The notes under the pieces were generated by a model. The model had not been told where the DNA came from, did not search any database, and worked only from the letters and a program-made list of their open reading frames with translations. A stretch of DNA of 51,253 nt, taken from contig JAFAZH010000034.1 of NCBI GenBank assembly GCA_019239895.1, positions 1 through 51,253 of the forward strand, written 5' to 3'. Positions within the stretch are counted from its first letter, which is position 1. Each line of letters starts with the position of its first letter. The DNA comes from Abditibacteriaceae bacterium (GTDB taxonomy: Bacteria; Armatimonadota; Abditibacteriia; Abditibacteriales; Abditibacteriaceae). The position numbers and the translations under genes are program-made. Of the stretch, positions 35,014 through 42,244 are shown in pieces.

Positions 35014-36117
35014 ATGCTACTGACTTCATCGCTGCACAATGCTTTGTTGCAAGTCATCCGGGAAAAACTAATTCCCTGGACGCAGGAGCAGTGTGCTTTG
35101 CAGATGATGTTTGGCCAACCGCCGCTCAGCCCCCCGACTAATGTCAGAATTAAACGCTATGCGGTGCCCCCTTTGCGCGAAGCCGGGGCGGGCCGCTATC
35201 CACGTAACGGTGTTTTTTATCAGCATTGGGGTGATGCGGGATTTCATACGTCACGCTTTCCCTGCCTGGGGTGCATCTTAGATGGAGAAGCCGATTTAGA
35301 AGTTTGCACGACGGAAAGCATGGTGGCCCAGAGCGGGGAAAATGATGGCCAGGGCAGTCGCTATATTCTCATGCTGCCAAAACGCACCTTCTTTCTCATC
35401 CCCGCCGGAGTCCCCCATAATAATGGCGTGCGTTTGCACTGGGATCGCCCAAATCCTGAATTGGCGCGCTCGCAAATCCTCTGGATTTACATCATGCCCG
35501 CCGGGGCGGTTTGCCATACTTGCCAGACCAGGGGCACCGACCACAGCGCGCATCCTTCCCTCTTTGTGCGAGACAGCCAACTAGCTATTCTGGCCCAACT
35601 ATTACTCGAAGAGATGGAAGAAGGCTTGACGGATTATAAGTGTATTGCCCAGGCCTATCTGATAGCATTCTTCCACCGCTTGCAGCGTAATCTCGCGGCG
35701 GGGCGGCCTTTAGCAACAGATCGCGCTTTGCGGGTCTTTCCTTCTGGAGAAGGTCTGGAAGCGGGCAATGTCCCGACCCGCGTGCTGTCCCTCCAACGCG
35801 CTTGCGCTTACATTCGCGGCCACCTCGACGAGCCGCTCTCCCCACCAGTCATCGCCCGCCACGCCTATGTTTCACCTTCGCACCTCAATCGCATCTTTGA
35901 CGCCGAACTTGGTCTCTCGGTCATGAAATACGTCACCCAATGCCGCATTGAGACCGCAAAGTCCCTGTTAGAAGGCACCGATTTAGCGGTTGAAGAAATC
36001 AGCCAGCTTGTGGGCTATAAATACATCTCCCATTTCAGTCAGACTTTTAGCCAGTGGACGAAACTCTCTCCAGTTGCCTTCCGCAAACAACAGGCGGCAC
36101 TTCAAGATAGACCTTGA
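35014..36117 (+). CDS. AraC-family transcriptional regulator
   Basis: A 367-residue regulator when started at the ATG at 35014. A longer frame from 34930 would translate the repeat and terminator, so I reject it. The N-terminal part is cupin-like (KRTFFLIPAGVPHNNGVRLH) and probably senses a small ligand. It includes a CLGCILDGEADLE segment and a pair of cysteines (CHTCQTRG). The C-terminal 100 residues hold two helix-turn-helix motifs: SPPVIARHAYVSPSHLNRIF and AVEEISQLVGYKYISHFSQT, closing with LSPVAFRKQQ. The target is unknown. Its stop codon (TGA) abuts the next palindromic repeat. Confidence 0.88.
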   Translation: MLLTSSLHNALLQVIREKLIPWTQEQCALQMMFGQPPLSPPTNVRIKRYAVPPLREAGAGRYPRNGVFYQHWGDAGFHTSRFPCLGCILDGEADLEVCTTESMVAQSGENDGQGSRYILMLPKRTFFLIPAGVPHNNGVRLHWDRPNPELARSQILWIYIMPAGAVCHTCQTRGTDHSAHPSLFVRDSQLAILAQLLLEEMEEGLTDYKCIAQAYLIAFFHRLQRNLAAGRPLATDRALRVFPSGEGLEAGNVPTRVLSLQRACAYIRGHLDEPLSPPVIARHAYVSPSHLNRIFDAELGLSVMKYVTQCRIETAKSLLEGTDLAVEEISQLVGYKYISHFSQTFSQWTKLSPVAFRKQQAALQDRP

Positions 36118-36244
36118 CCTAACCCCCGGCCCCCTTCCCGACGCAGGCTGAGTACAGGACACAAAAATGAGAGATGAAAAGTGGTAGCGTTCATAGTGCC
36201 TTAACGTCAGAAGAGTTAGCCCGCTCTCTGAATCAGGAGGCACT

Positions 36245-37350
36245 ATGAACGCTACTGAGATTATGCAGCAGTGGCAGCGCACCCTTCAACCTCTGCTGCC
36301 CCAGGCCCACCCCTACCAACTGGCCACCGTCGCCGCTTTTAGCTTTGGTTTAGCTCAGGCCCGTCATTGCCAACTCAGCCGGGTCGCCTTAGCCGTGCCC
36401 GGGGCGACCCGCCCCGCCAGCAGCGAACGCCGCTGGCGGCGCTTTTTAGCCAATGAGCGCATTGATGCCCTGCACTGGGCCAGTGCTCTCACCACCCACC
36501 TCTTAGCGGGTTGGGGCCAACGCGAACTCCTCTTCTTATTGGATGAGACGCCTTTAGGCAATCGCCTGCGGGTCATCAAAGTCGCTTTGGCTTACCGCCA
36601 CCGCGCCTTGCCCCTGCTGTGGCGTTGTTACACCTTCAATGCACCCCCAGAACCCCAACCACAGATGATTGAGCAGTTGTTAAACCGCCTGAGTGAGTGC
36701 TTGCCCGCTGGTGTCGGGGTGACTTTATTAGCGGATCGGGGTCTGTGCTACCCCCACCTGATGGATGTCTGCCGCGCTTTAGGCTGGCATTTTGTGTTCC
36801 GCGCCCAGGGCCAAACCCGCGTCTGTTTAGCCGATGGCCGCCGCTGTGCCTTGCAGGAGTTAGCCCGCCACCCCGGCAGCCGCTTTTATGGGCGCGGCCA
36901 AGCTTTCAAAAAAGCGGGGTGGCGGGCGGTCAATGTGGTGGCCGTGTGGCCCAAAGGAGTTCCTGAAGCGTGGTTGTTAGTCACCGATCATGAACCTAAT
37001 ACCAGGTGTTGTCATTTATATCGGCGGCGCATGTGGCACGAAGAAGCTTTTCGGGATGAGAAGAGTCAGGGCTTGCAGTGGCAAACCAGCCGCGTCTATG
37101 ATCCGGCTCATGCTCAGCGGTTCCGGCTCATGCTCAGCGGTTGCTGTTGGGGGTGGCTTTAGCCCAACTATGGTTGTTGAGCTTAGGCACCTACGCCAGT
37201 GCTCACGGCTGGCGCACCTATTTTGAACCGGCCACGCGGCCCGTGTACAGTCTTTTCAGCTTAGACTGGCGTTACTTCCAGTGGCAACTGCTGCGCGGCC
37301 AACCCGTCCCCTGCACCTTAGCTTTGACCCGTCCTAAACGCCGCTGCTAA
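36245..37350 (+). pseudogene. IS4-family transposase, frameshifted by a 20-bp duplication
   Basis: The frame from 36245 shows the DDE residues D100 (FLLDETPLG), D164 (LLADRGLCY) and E266, with a perfect YREK signature (Y259-x2-R262-x3-E266-x6-K273 in YRRRMWHEEAFRDEK). After R292 the sequence repeats a 20-bp unit (37103-37122 and 37123-37142), which shifts the frame and ends the protein at 305 residues. Removing one unit joins it to the frame ending at 37350 (LLLGVALAQLW ... RPKRRC) and restores a 361-residue transposase. Conserved catalytic residues survive, but the C-terminal barrel is lost, so it is likely inactive. Confidence 0.85.
37103..37142. repeat. 20-bp tandem duplication inside the transposase
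   Basis: CCGGCTCATGCTCAGCGGTT occurs twice without a gap. As 20 is not a multiple of three, it causes the frameshift described for the IS4-type transposase; the pre-duplication frame reads straight through. Confidence 0.92.
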
Positions 37351-37510
37351 TTTTGTGTCCTGTACTCAGCCCGTGCCGGGAAGGGGGAGTGAGGCTGTTA
37401 CTTTATACTTTTAGCCCTTATCGAAGCCAATCTTAGAAGAGCTTGAGTTTTAGTAAGGCAGCCGTCCCGACTCTCCCCCTTCCTGCGTCGGGAAGAGGGC
37501 GGGGGTTAGG

Positions 37511-37989
37511 TCAAAGATAGCTCCTAAGCTATAACAAAGGCGTGTCAGATATAAAAATTTACGTTTAATAAAAGTTATAATGGGAATACTAATGTTAGTT
37601 TCTACGATTATGTAGACGTTACTTTGGGTCTCTTAAAACGCACCTCTATACAGCGGGCACTATTGTTCTGATTAACTTAACTGTGTTGCCAAAGTACAGC
37701 AGGGGAATACACAGTTTCTCTGAGCCGAAGCGAGGTGATGTGAAGATCAAGATTTAGGTGCGGCGTAGTCAAGTCGGATTAAGTTTCATGCGAGGCTTGT
37801 TGCAGAGTTCTCTTCAGCCATCCCTTTAATGACTTTTTAATTCCAGACAGTTACGATTAATTACCAGCTTAATCTACAACGTCCACAACAAGTTCTCGTC
37901 AAACCAATCACCATGACGCGACTTAAGCATCGGCAGGTTTACCGGAGTAGGTGTGAGCCAGACTCAATGACCTACAGAGTACAGATTTT
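37511..37989 (+). promoter_or_regulatory. Long conserved leader of the first prepilin-like gene
   Basis: This gene-free stretch shares several blocks, in the same order and at similar distance, with the leader at 38992-39443. They are GTCAGATATAA, a 31-bp identical block at 37563-37593 containing TATAAT (37576-37581, a possible -10), AAGCGAGGTGATG at 37728-37740, and an ACTTTTTAATTCC block. If TATAAT is a promoter, the transcript has about 400 nt of 5' leader, enough for a structured RNA. No known riboswitch class is recognised. Confidence 0.6.
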
Positions 37990-38802
37990 ATGGAGAAAAC
38001 ATTTATGCAGAGAAGGACACGAGGCTTTACCCTTATCGAACTTTTAGTGGTCATTGCCATTATCGCAATCCTGGCCGCTATTCTTTTCCCGGTCTTCGCC
38101 AAAGCCCGCGAAAACGCCCGCCGCGCCAGTTGCGCCAACAACCTGAAACAAATTGCCTTAGCCTGGATGCAATATGGCCAGGACAATGATGAAATGACAG
38201 TGCCCTATTCTGATAGCGGTGGTTCTGGTGGCCATGCCTTCGCCTGGAACCAGATTATGCAACCCTATCTCAAAAGCACTGCGGTTCTTCGTTGCCCCAG
38301 CAATACAAGTTGGCAGGGCTATGGTTACAACTTCCGGGCGGGCAACACTTTCGATACTACTAATAATGGCGGAACCTTTGGACGTGCTATGGCCGATGTT
38401 CCAGCACCAGCCATAGAGCCAATATTTGCCGATGTCAAAGGCTCTACGGCTCTTGCCGATCAGAACCAAGCCTTTGTTTTCTTGCAGGATGGCTATAATC
38501 CGCCCGGAAATAGGGACCTGGCCAATGTCGCTAACCCCGGTTCAGCGGGCTGGAATACACCAGGCGGCGGTATTGGCAATATTCGCGGAGATATCCATCT
38601 TGATACTGCCAACTACGCCTTTGCTGACGGACATGTAAAGGCATTCAAGTACTATCAGTATCCACCTCCCGCTGGAATACCAGCATACCCAGCACGCGCT
38701 GGTATGGATTATGATTTTGATGGCGAAACTCCCGAGAATAGCGGTAGTATTAAAGGGCCTAGCAGTGCACAGGCACTTACTAGTCCTAACTTGTATGAGT
38801 AA
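37990..38802 (+). CDS. Prepilin-type protein with H-x9-DG motif (DUF1559-like), first copy
   Basis: A 270-residue surface protein with a type IV/II pseudopilin N-terminus: basic leader MQRRTRG, then [20 protein letters not shown], cleaved by prepilin peptidase at G|F. The mature part is a globular beta-rich domain with [20 protein letters not shown] near the start and [20 protein letters not shown], the H-x9-DG motif of planctomycete/armatimonad pilin-like proteins. The real start may be the ATG at 38005, since GGAG lies nine bases before it. Its first 125 bp are identical to those of the second copy at 39444. No pilus assembly genes are in the window. Confidence 0.88.
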   Translation: MEKTFMQRRTRGFTLIELLVVIAIIAILAAILFPVFAKARENARRASCANNLKQIALAWMQYGQDNDEMTVPYSDSGGSGGHAFAWNQIMQPYLKSTAVLRCPSNTSWQGYGYNFRAGNTFDTTNNGGTFGRAMADVPAPAIEPIFADVKGSTALADQNQAFVFLQDGYNPPGNRDLANVANPGSAGWNTPGGGIGNIRGDIHLDTANYAFADGHVKAFKYYQYPPPAGIPAYPARAGMDYDFDGETPENSGSIKGPSSAQALTSPNLYE

Positions 38803-38825
38803 TCTCATCCGGTTGTAATCAAGCC

Positions 38826-38862
38826 AAAAGGACATGCCTCCATTGTGAGGCATGTCCTTTTT
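38826..38862 (+). terminator. Rho-independent terminator after first prepilin-like gene
   Basis: AAAAGGACATGCCTC and GAGGCATGTCCTTTT form a 15-bp perfect stem around CATTGT, ending in a T-run. The loop CATTGT is also that of the terminator after the second copy, another sign of cassette duplication. Confidence 0.92.
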
Positions 38863-38863
38863 G

Positions 38864-38991
38864 ATCTTGACCTCCATAAAGAAAGGGTATTAAAGGAGGG
38901 CTGTTGGGTTAAGTTATTATAGCTCAGTTTAGTGCAATAATAGCCATCCTCTTCCTATGCCGGGAAAGGGAAAGAAGATGGAGGTCAAGAT
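38864..38991. repeat. 128-bp palindromic element between the prepilin-like genes
   Basis: Perfect 14-bp arms ATCTTGACCTCCAT (38864-38877) and complement (38978-38991) enclose an imperfectly symmetric interior, with GGGCTGTTGGGTTAAGTTAT and CTTCCTATGCCGGGAAAGGG similar to the CCTAACCCCC family. It takes the same place relative to the second cassette as the IS-split repeat does to the first. Confidence 0.7.
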
Positions 38992-39443
38992 TCACTCCTT
39001 AAAGATAACTCCTGTAACATAAGAGAAACGCGTCAGATATAAGAAGCGGATGTTTAATAAAAGTTATAATGGGAATACTAATAATAGTTTCTAACCATTA
39101 AACAACCCTGATTTTGGTGTTTATTAAAACGCGTTCATTCAGAGGGGATTGTTTTATTTTAACTCTGTCGTGGAATTGGAGGGGGTGACCAGCCCGGAAG
39201 CCCTGAACTCAAGCGAGGTGATGCAGCGATAACGAGCTAAATGCAACCAGGTACAGTCACTTTAATTTCCTGAGCAACTTGCAAACGTATCATGACTATT
39301 CACTTTAATAACTTTTTAATTCCTGTGCATTACTATCAGTTATCACTTAAACTTGCCCAACTGGTGTTGCAAATTAAAGGCCAACGCAACCACCAAATAA
39401 GTTAAAACCCGTCAATCCCAGTCGCATGTATGGAGGACAGATT
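38992..39443 (+). promoter_or_regulatory. Long conserved leader of the second prepilin-like gene
   Basis: Paralogous to 37511-37989: GCGTCAGATATAA, the identical 31-bp block at 39052-39082 with TATAAT at 39065-39070, AAGCGAGGTGATG at 39211-39223 (146 bases after TATAAT, against 152 in the first), and AACTTTTTAATTCC. Sequence between the blocks has diverged, so the shared blocks appear to be under selection. A GGAGG just before 39444 supports translation there. Confidence 0.6.
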
Positions 39444-40253
39444 ATGGAGAAAACATTTATGCAGAGAAGGACACGAGGCTTTACCCTTATCGAACTTTTA
39501 GTGGTCATTGCCATTATCGCAATCCTGGCCGCTATTCTTTTCCCGGTCTTCGCCAAAGCCCGCGAAAATGCCCGCCGCTCCAGTTGTTCGAGTAACCTCA
39601 AGCAGATTTCCTTAGCCTGGATACAATATAGCCAGGACAACGATGAAATGACGGTTCCCTATACGACAAGTGGCGGTTCTGGCGGCAGCGCATTCGCCTG
39701 GAATCAGATCATGCAGCCCTATCTCAAAAGCACCGCAGTTCTCCGGTGCCCTAGCAATGTCAGTTTCCAAGGTTATGCTATGAATTTCCGAGCCGGAGTT
39801 AGTTTTGATACCACTAATAATACGGGAAGCTTTGGTCGGGCTGTAGCGGATATGCCAATGCCTGCCTCAGAACCCATATTTGCTGATGTGATTGGTTCAA
39901 GCAGCCTGGCTGATGCAAATCAGGCTTACGTTTTCTTGTATGATGGCTTCAACGATCCCGACTGTTGCAATGGGCGTCAACTTACTGTCCCAGCGAACCC
40001 AGGGTCTGGAATTTATACAGGTAGTAACAATGCCTTCATCCGTGCTGATATCCATTTAGATACTGCCAATTATGCTTTTGCAGATGGTCATGTGAAGGCA
40101 TTAAAGCCTTACAGACCAGCTACAAATGCTGGTGGTAACGCTGCAAAAGCATGGCCTGCACGGGCAGGTATGGACTACGACTTTGATGGCGAAACACCTG
40201 AGAATACTGGTGCCATTAAAGGCTCGACAGTTACCGCGCCGTTTTACGAGTAA
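39444..40253 (+). CDS. Prepilin-type protein with H-x9-DG motif (DUF1559-like), second copy
   Basis: A 269-residue paralogue of the preceding pilin-like protein, in tandem. The leader and hydrophobic helix are identical at DNA level over 125 bp (39444-39568); after that identity drops markedly, with the H-x9-DG block ([20 protein letters not shown]) and [20 protein letters not shown] kept. It has an extra cysteine pair ([13 protein letters not shown]) absent from the first copy. GGAGG precedes the ATG at 39444; a further ATG at 39459 could also serve. Probably a minor pilin or type II secretion substrate; the two products may act together. Confidence 0.88.
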   Translation: MEKTFMQRRTRGFTLIELLVVIAIIAILAAILFPVFAKARENARRSSCSSNLKQISLAWIQYSQDNDEMTVPYTTSGGSGGSAFAWNQIMQPYLKSTAVLRCPSNVSFQGYAMNFRAGVSFDTTNNTGSFGRAVADMPMPASEPIFADVIGSSSLADANQAYVFLYDGFNDPDCCNGRQLTVPANPGSGIYTGSNNAFIRADIHLDTANYAFADGHVKALKPYRPATNAGGNAAKAWPARAGMDYDFDGETPENTGAIKGSTVTAPFYE

Positions 40254-40275
40254 GTTTGGTTGGTTGTAATCAAGT

Positions 40276-40313
40276 AAAAGGCCGTGCCCTCATTGTGGGG
40301 CATGGCCTTTTTG
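40276..40313 (+). terminator. Rho-independent terminator after second prepilin-like gene
   Basis: AAAAGGCCGTGCCC pairs with GGGGCATGGCCTTTT (one G-U pair) and ends in a T-run. It is homologous to the terminator after the first copy. Confidence 0.9.
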
Positions 40314-40420
40314 CTTAACTCCCATCCTCCAGCCCATGCAACAGCATCAATATGCTGTCTCATGGGCACCCAACCTTCCCGACACAGGAAGGGAGTGTCT
40401 AAGGAGAACTTTAAACCAAA

Positions 40421-40520
40421 CCCGTGGTTCCTTCCACGGGCTGCAAGACGAAGTCCGCGGGGCGGACTCCCCCAGTCGCCGCAGGGCGACTTTGTATTGC
40501 AGCCCGTGAATTCATTCGCG
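40421..40520. repeat. Cloverleaf-like palindromic repeat (copy B)
   Basis: An 11-bp perfect outer stem ACGGGCTGCAA/TTGCAGCCCGT (40436-40446, 40497-40507) encloses two 7-bp hairpins, AGTCCGC-GGG-GCGGACT (40452-40468) and AGTCGCC-GCAG-GGCGACT (40474-40491). Flanking CCCGTGG/CCACGGG and CCCGTGAAT/ATTCGCGGG hairpins could compete with the outer stem. The first inner hairpin equals one in copy A (12518-12645). A degenerate CCTTCCCGACACAGGAAGG hairpin lies just upstream at 40375-40393. Confidence 0.8.
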
Positions 40521-40570
40521 GGTGTTGGATAGCAACTTGTGTTATGAGAATTTCCGCCATGCCGCTCAGT

Positions 40571-40969
40571 TCAGCTACCGCGATAAGAGACTTGCGCGGT
40601 TGAGGTTAGGCCGATGTCAATGCTTAGCACTTGCCCGCGCACGAAATCCAACCCCAACAAGCCATCAATGCTGGCACTGGGCGGCAGGGTATGACCCAGC
40701 ACGGGAAAGTTGGTGCGTTCCTGTCCCAGAGCCTTGAGGCGACTGACTTCGAGGCGCGGCACATATTCAACGCCACTGCCAGTTGTGACTTGCACCCGAT
40801 CTGGCGCTAATGATGGGTCATACCCAATGGCACTGAGTAGACCCACGTTAACCATCGTGCCACTTGCACCTGTATCAAGAGCAAGGCGCAAAACGGCAAC
40901 TCCCGAAGGGCCATACACCTCAGTTCGGACAATAATCAGCCCTTGGTGGGGATTGAAGGACTCAGTCAC
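40571..40969 (-). CDS. Retropepsin-like aspartic protease
   Basis: A 132-residue soluble protein with the LALDTGASGTMV motif (D32-T-G-A-S) of single-domain retroviral-type aspartyl proteases, and a closing IDGLLGLDFVRGQVLSID segment that matches the conserved hydrophobic-Gly block. Such proteins would work as homodimers. Start is an ATG with no marked ribosome-binding site, 27 bp behind the stop of the 65-residue protein gene, so the two are probably co-transcribed. Substrate is unknown. Confidence 0.8.
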   Translation of the reverse strand: MTESFNPHQGLIIVRTEVYGPSGVAVLRLALDTGASGTMVNVGLLSAIGYDPSLAPDRVQVTTGSGVEYVPRLEVSRLKALGQERTNFPVLGHTLPPSASIDGLLGLDFVRGQVLSIDIGLTSTAQVSYRGS

Positions 40970-40996
40970 AATACAACCGCCGTATCTTCTGGCATC

Positions 40997-41194
40997 TCAC
41001 CCGTTATAGAGCATGGCAAACCGCTTAGGCCGTCGTGCTATTGCTGTACGATAGACCTCATCCCTATCCTTGCTATGGTGTAATACCTTCCCACTTAGTA
41101 CTTCTAATCCTTCGTTGGTCTGCGGGTCTTCTACTAATACCCATTCCGCATCAAACTGGGCTTCAATCTCTTCAATTGTCATTTGTTGTTCCAC
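40997..41194 (-). CDS. Small acidic partner of the retropepsin-like protein
   Basis: A 65-residue protein beginning MEQQMTIEEIEAQFDAEWVL, with no signal peptide. It starts at a GTG with a perfect AGGAGG six bases upstream. It is the first gene of a two-gene unit with the retropepsin-like gene, an arrangement seen in many cyanobacterial and other genomes. Function unknown; an antitoxin or protease-substrate role is only a guess. Confidence 0.7.
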   Translation of the reverse strand: MEQQMTIEEIEAQFDAEWVLVEDPQTNEGLEVLSGKVLHHSKDRDEVYRTAIARRPKRFAMLYNG

Positions 41195-41374
41195 ACTTCA
41201 CCTCCTGCATTAGTTTAGCAAACGCGCAATCGAGCCATTTGCACCGCAGCCTATTTTTACCCGCTGATTGAGCGGTGGGGCTGCGCCAGTCCGACTTCTC
41301 TTCGACCAGCATCTCTCCTATCGTTTAGGGGAGAGATTGGGCAAGAGTAACAACTCGGATAATTGCGGTTCCTC

Positions 41375-41671
41375 TCAAGCTGGCGTCAATTCCCACTGCC
41401 TGGCACGCGCCGTGAGTTCTTGAATGTGTTGCGGCCAATCATGCAATGTGGCCGGGTCATAATCGGCACCATTAGGCCACACCAGAGTATGCACTTCCGG
41501 GTCAAGCTGAACCTGGTTAAAGACTTCCGAGTCACGCAATGGGCCAAACAGCGGCCCCGCTAAGACTGGCTCAAAATTAATAGTTTGAGCCGTATTGTCG
41601 TCGAACTTGACCTCTAAAGTATAAGGGGCGACAACAGCAAACGATAGCACGCGATAAATGGAATGCAGCAT
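41375..41671 (-). CDS. DUF2442 protein
   Basis: A 98-residue protein matching DUF2442: VVAPYTLEVKFDDNTAQTIN, then LRDSEVFNQVQLDPEVHTLV and WPNGADYDPATLHDW. The start at 41671 has AGGAGG five bases before the ATG; a longer frame upstream overlaps the DUF4160 gene. The DUF4160-DUF2442 gene pair is common and proposed to be toxin-antitoxin-like, but activity is not shown. The stop is followed by a weak hairpin (41311-41337). Confidence 0.85.
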   Translation of the reverse strand: MLHSIYRVLSFAVVAPYTLEVKFDDNTAQTINFEPVLAGPLFGPLRDSEVFNQVQLDPEVHTLVWPNGADYDPATLHDWPQHIQELTARARQWELTPA

Positions 41672-41684
41672 TTTGACCTCCTGC

Positions 41685-41951
41685 TTATAAGGGCGCAATT
41701 GGCTGCGGAGGTTGTCCTGATTGCAGCAATTGCCAATCGGCCAGTAACTCTGCCTCATGCAATTCAGCCCATGCTTCTACCAGCCGTTGCTGACGGCGGG
41801 GTAGCGAGCCAGCTATTAATTCAATAGACATGAGGCTAAAAATAGCTACCTCGTCCCCGTAATAGGCATGGAAGTGTGGCTGGTGGTGCTGACCCCCAGT
41901 TTCCATATACATACAGATGATAATTCCGTAGAAACGGCTCAATTCTGGCAC
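41685..41951 (-). CDS. DUF4160 protein
   Basis: An 88-residue protein with the DUF4160 pattern: MPELSRFYGIIICMYMETGG, then HHQPHFHAYYGDEVAIFSL with the His cluster. It starts at a GTG without a strong ribosome-binding site; the match to the usual family N-terminus supports this start. The stop lies 13 bp before the DUF2442 start, so they form a two-gene operon. No role is established. Confidence 0.85.
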   Translation of the reverse strand: MPELSRFYGIIICMYMETGGQHHQPHFHAYYGDEVAIFSLMSIELIAGSLPRRQQRLVEAWAELHEAELLADWQLLQSGQPPQPIAPL

Positions 41952-42184
41952 ATTATTATTTTATCAAATGCATCACTAATGAATTACTATTGACGTTTAC
42001 GCACACTTTTCTTTTGACCTCGTCTTAAACTCTTGTATCGCCTATGCTATAATGCGTGCTACAAGCACCCATTCATTACAGCCCTGCCATTTCAGTGTTG
42101 AGGATTATCGGAGATTGGCCTCAGCGGAGGTGCGTCAGGCATCCTAACGGGCCACTCTCGCCAGCATAGCACTCCAAGCCTTTC

Positions 42185-42209
42185 AAGCTTTCCATCAGTT
42201 TGAAAGCTT
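42185..42209 (+). promoter_or_regulatory. Terminator-like hairpin in the EF-G-like leader
   Basis: AAGCTTTC (42185-42192) pairs with GAAAGCTT (42202-42209), followed by TTTG, 35 bp before the EF-G-like start. It may be an attenuator or the end of a short leader transcript; no known riboswitch fold is seen before it. Confidence 0.45.
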
Positions 42210-42244
42210 TTTGTATCGCTTATTCTGCACTGGAGGTCACGATT

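Larger units (their letters stand above)
36148..37369 (+). mobile_element. IS4-type insertion sequence, inactivated
   Basis: Perfect 19-bp terminal inverted repeats: CTGAGTACAGGACACAAAA at 36148-36166 and its complement at 37351-37369 (two further symmetric bases could be flank). CTGA ends recall the IS10/IS50 group. Flanks (CGACGCAGG and CCCGTGCCG) are not an identical direct repeat, so no target-site duplication is visible. The element sits within a palindromic repeat. Its transposase is frameshifted. Confidence 0.85.
36118..37510. repeat. Palindromic repeat, CCTAACCCCC family (copy split by an IS)
   Basis: The left fragment 36118-36147 begins CCTAACCCCCGGCCCCCTTC; the right fragment 37370-37510 resumes with CGGGAAGGGGGAG, carries the same middle (TTACTTTATACTTTTAGC, AAGCCAATCTTAG) as 34797-34955 and ends GGGGGTTAGG. 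The intervening 1.2 kb is an IS4-type element. The two fragments do not rejoin cleanly into the canonical hairpin. Confidence 0.85.

Noticed and set aside
37511..37989. c-di-GMP (GEMM) riboswitch before the pilin genes
   Set aside because: Expected because such pilin genes are sometimes controlled by it, but the conserved GEMM core bases are absent.
40284..40532. 82-codon frame after the second pilin gene
   Set aside because: It overlaps the terminator and cloverleaf repeat and has the composition of repeat DNA.
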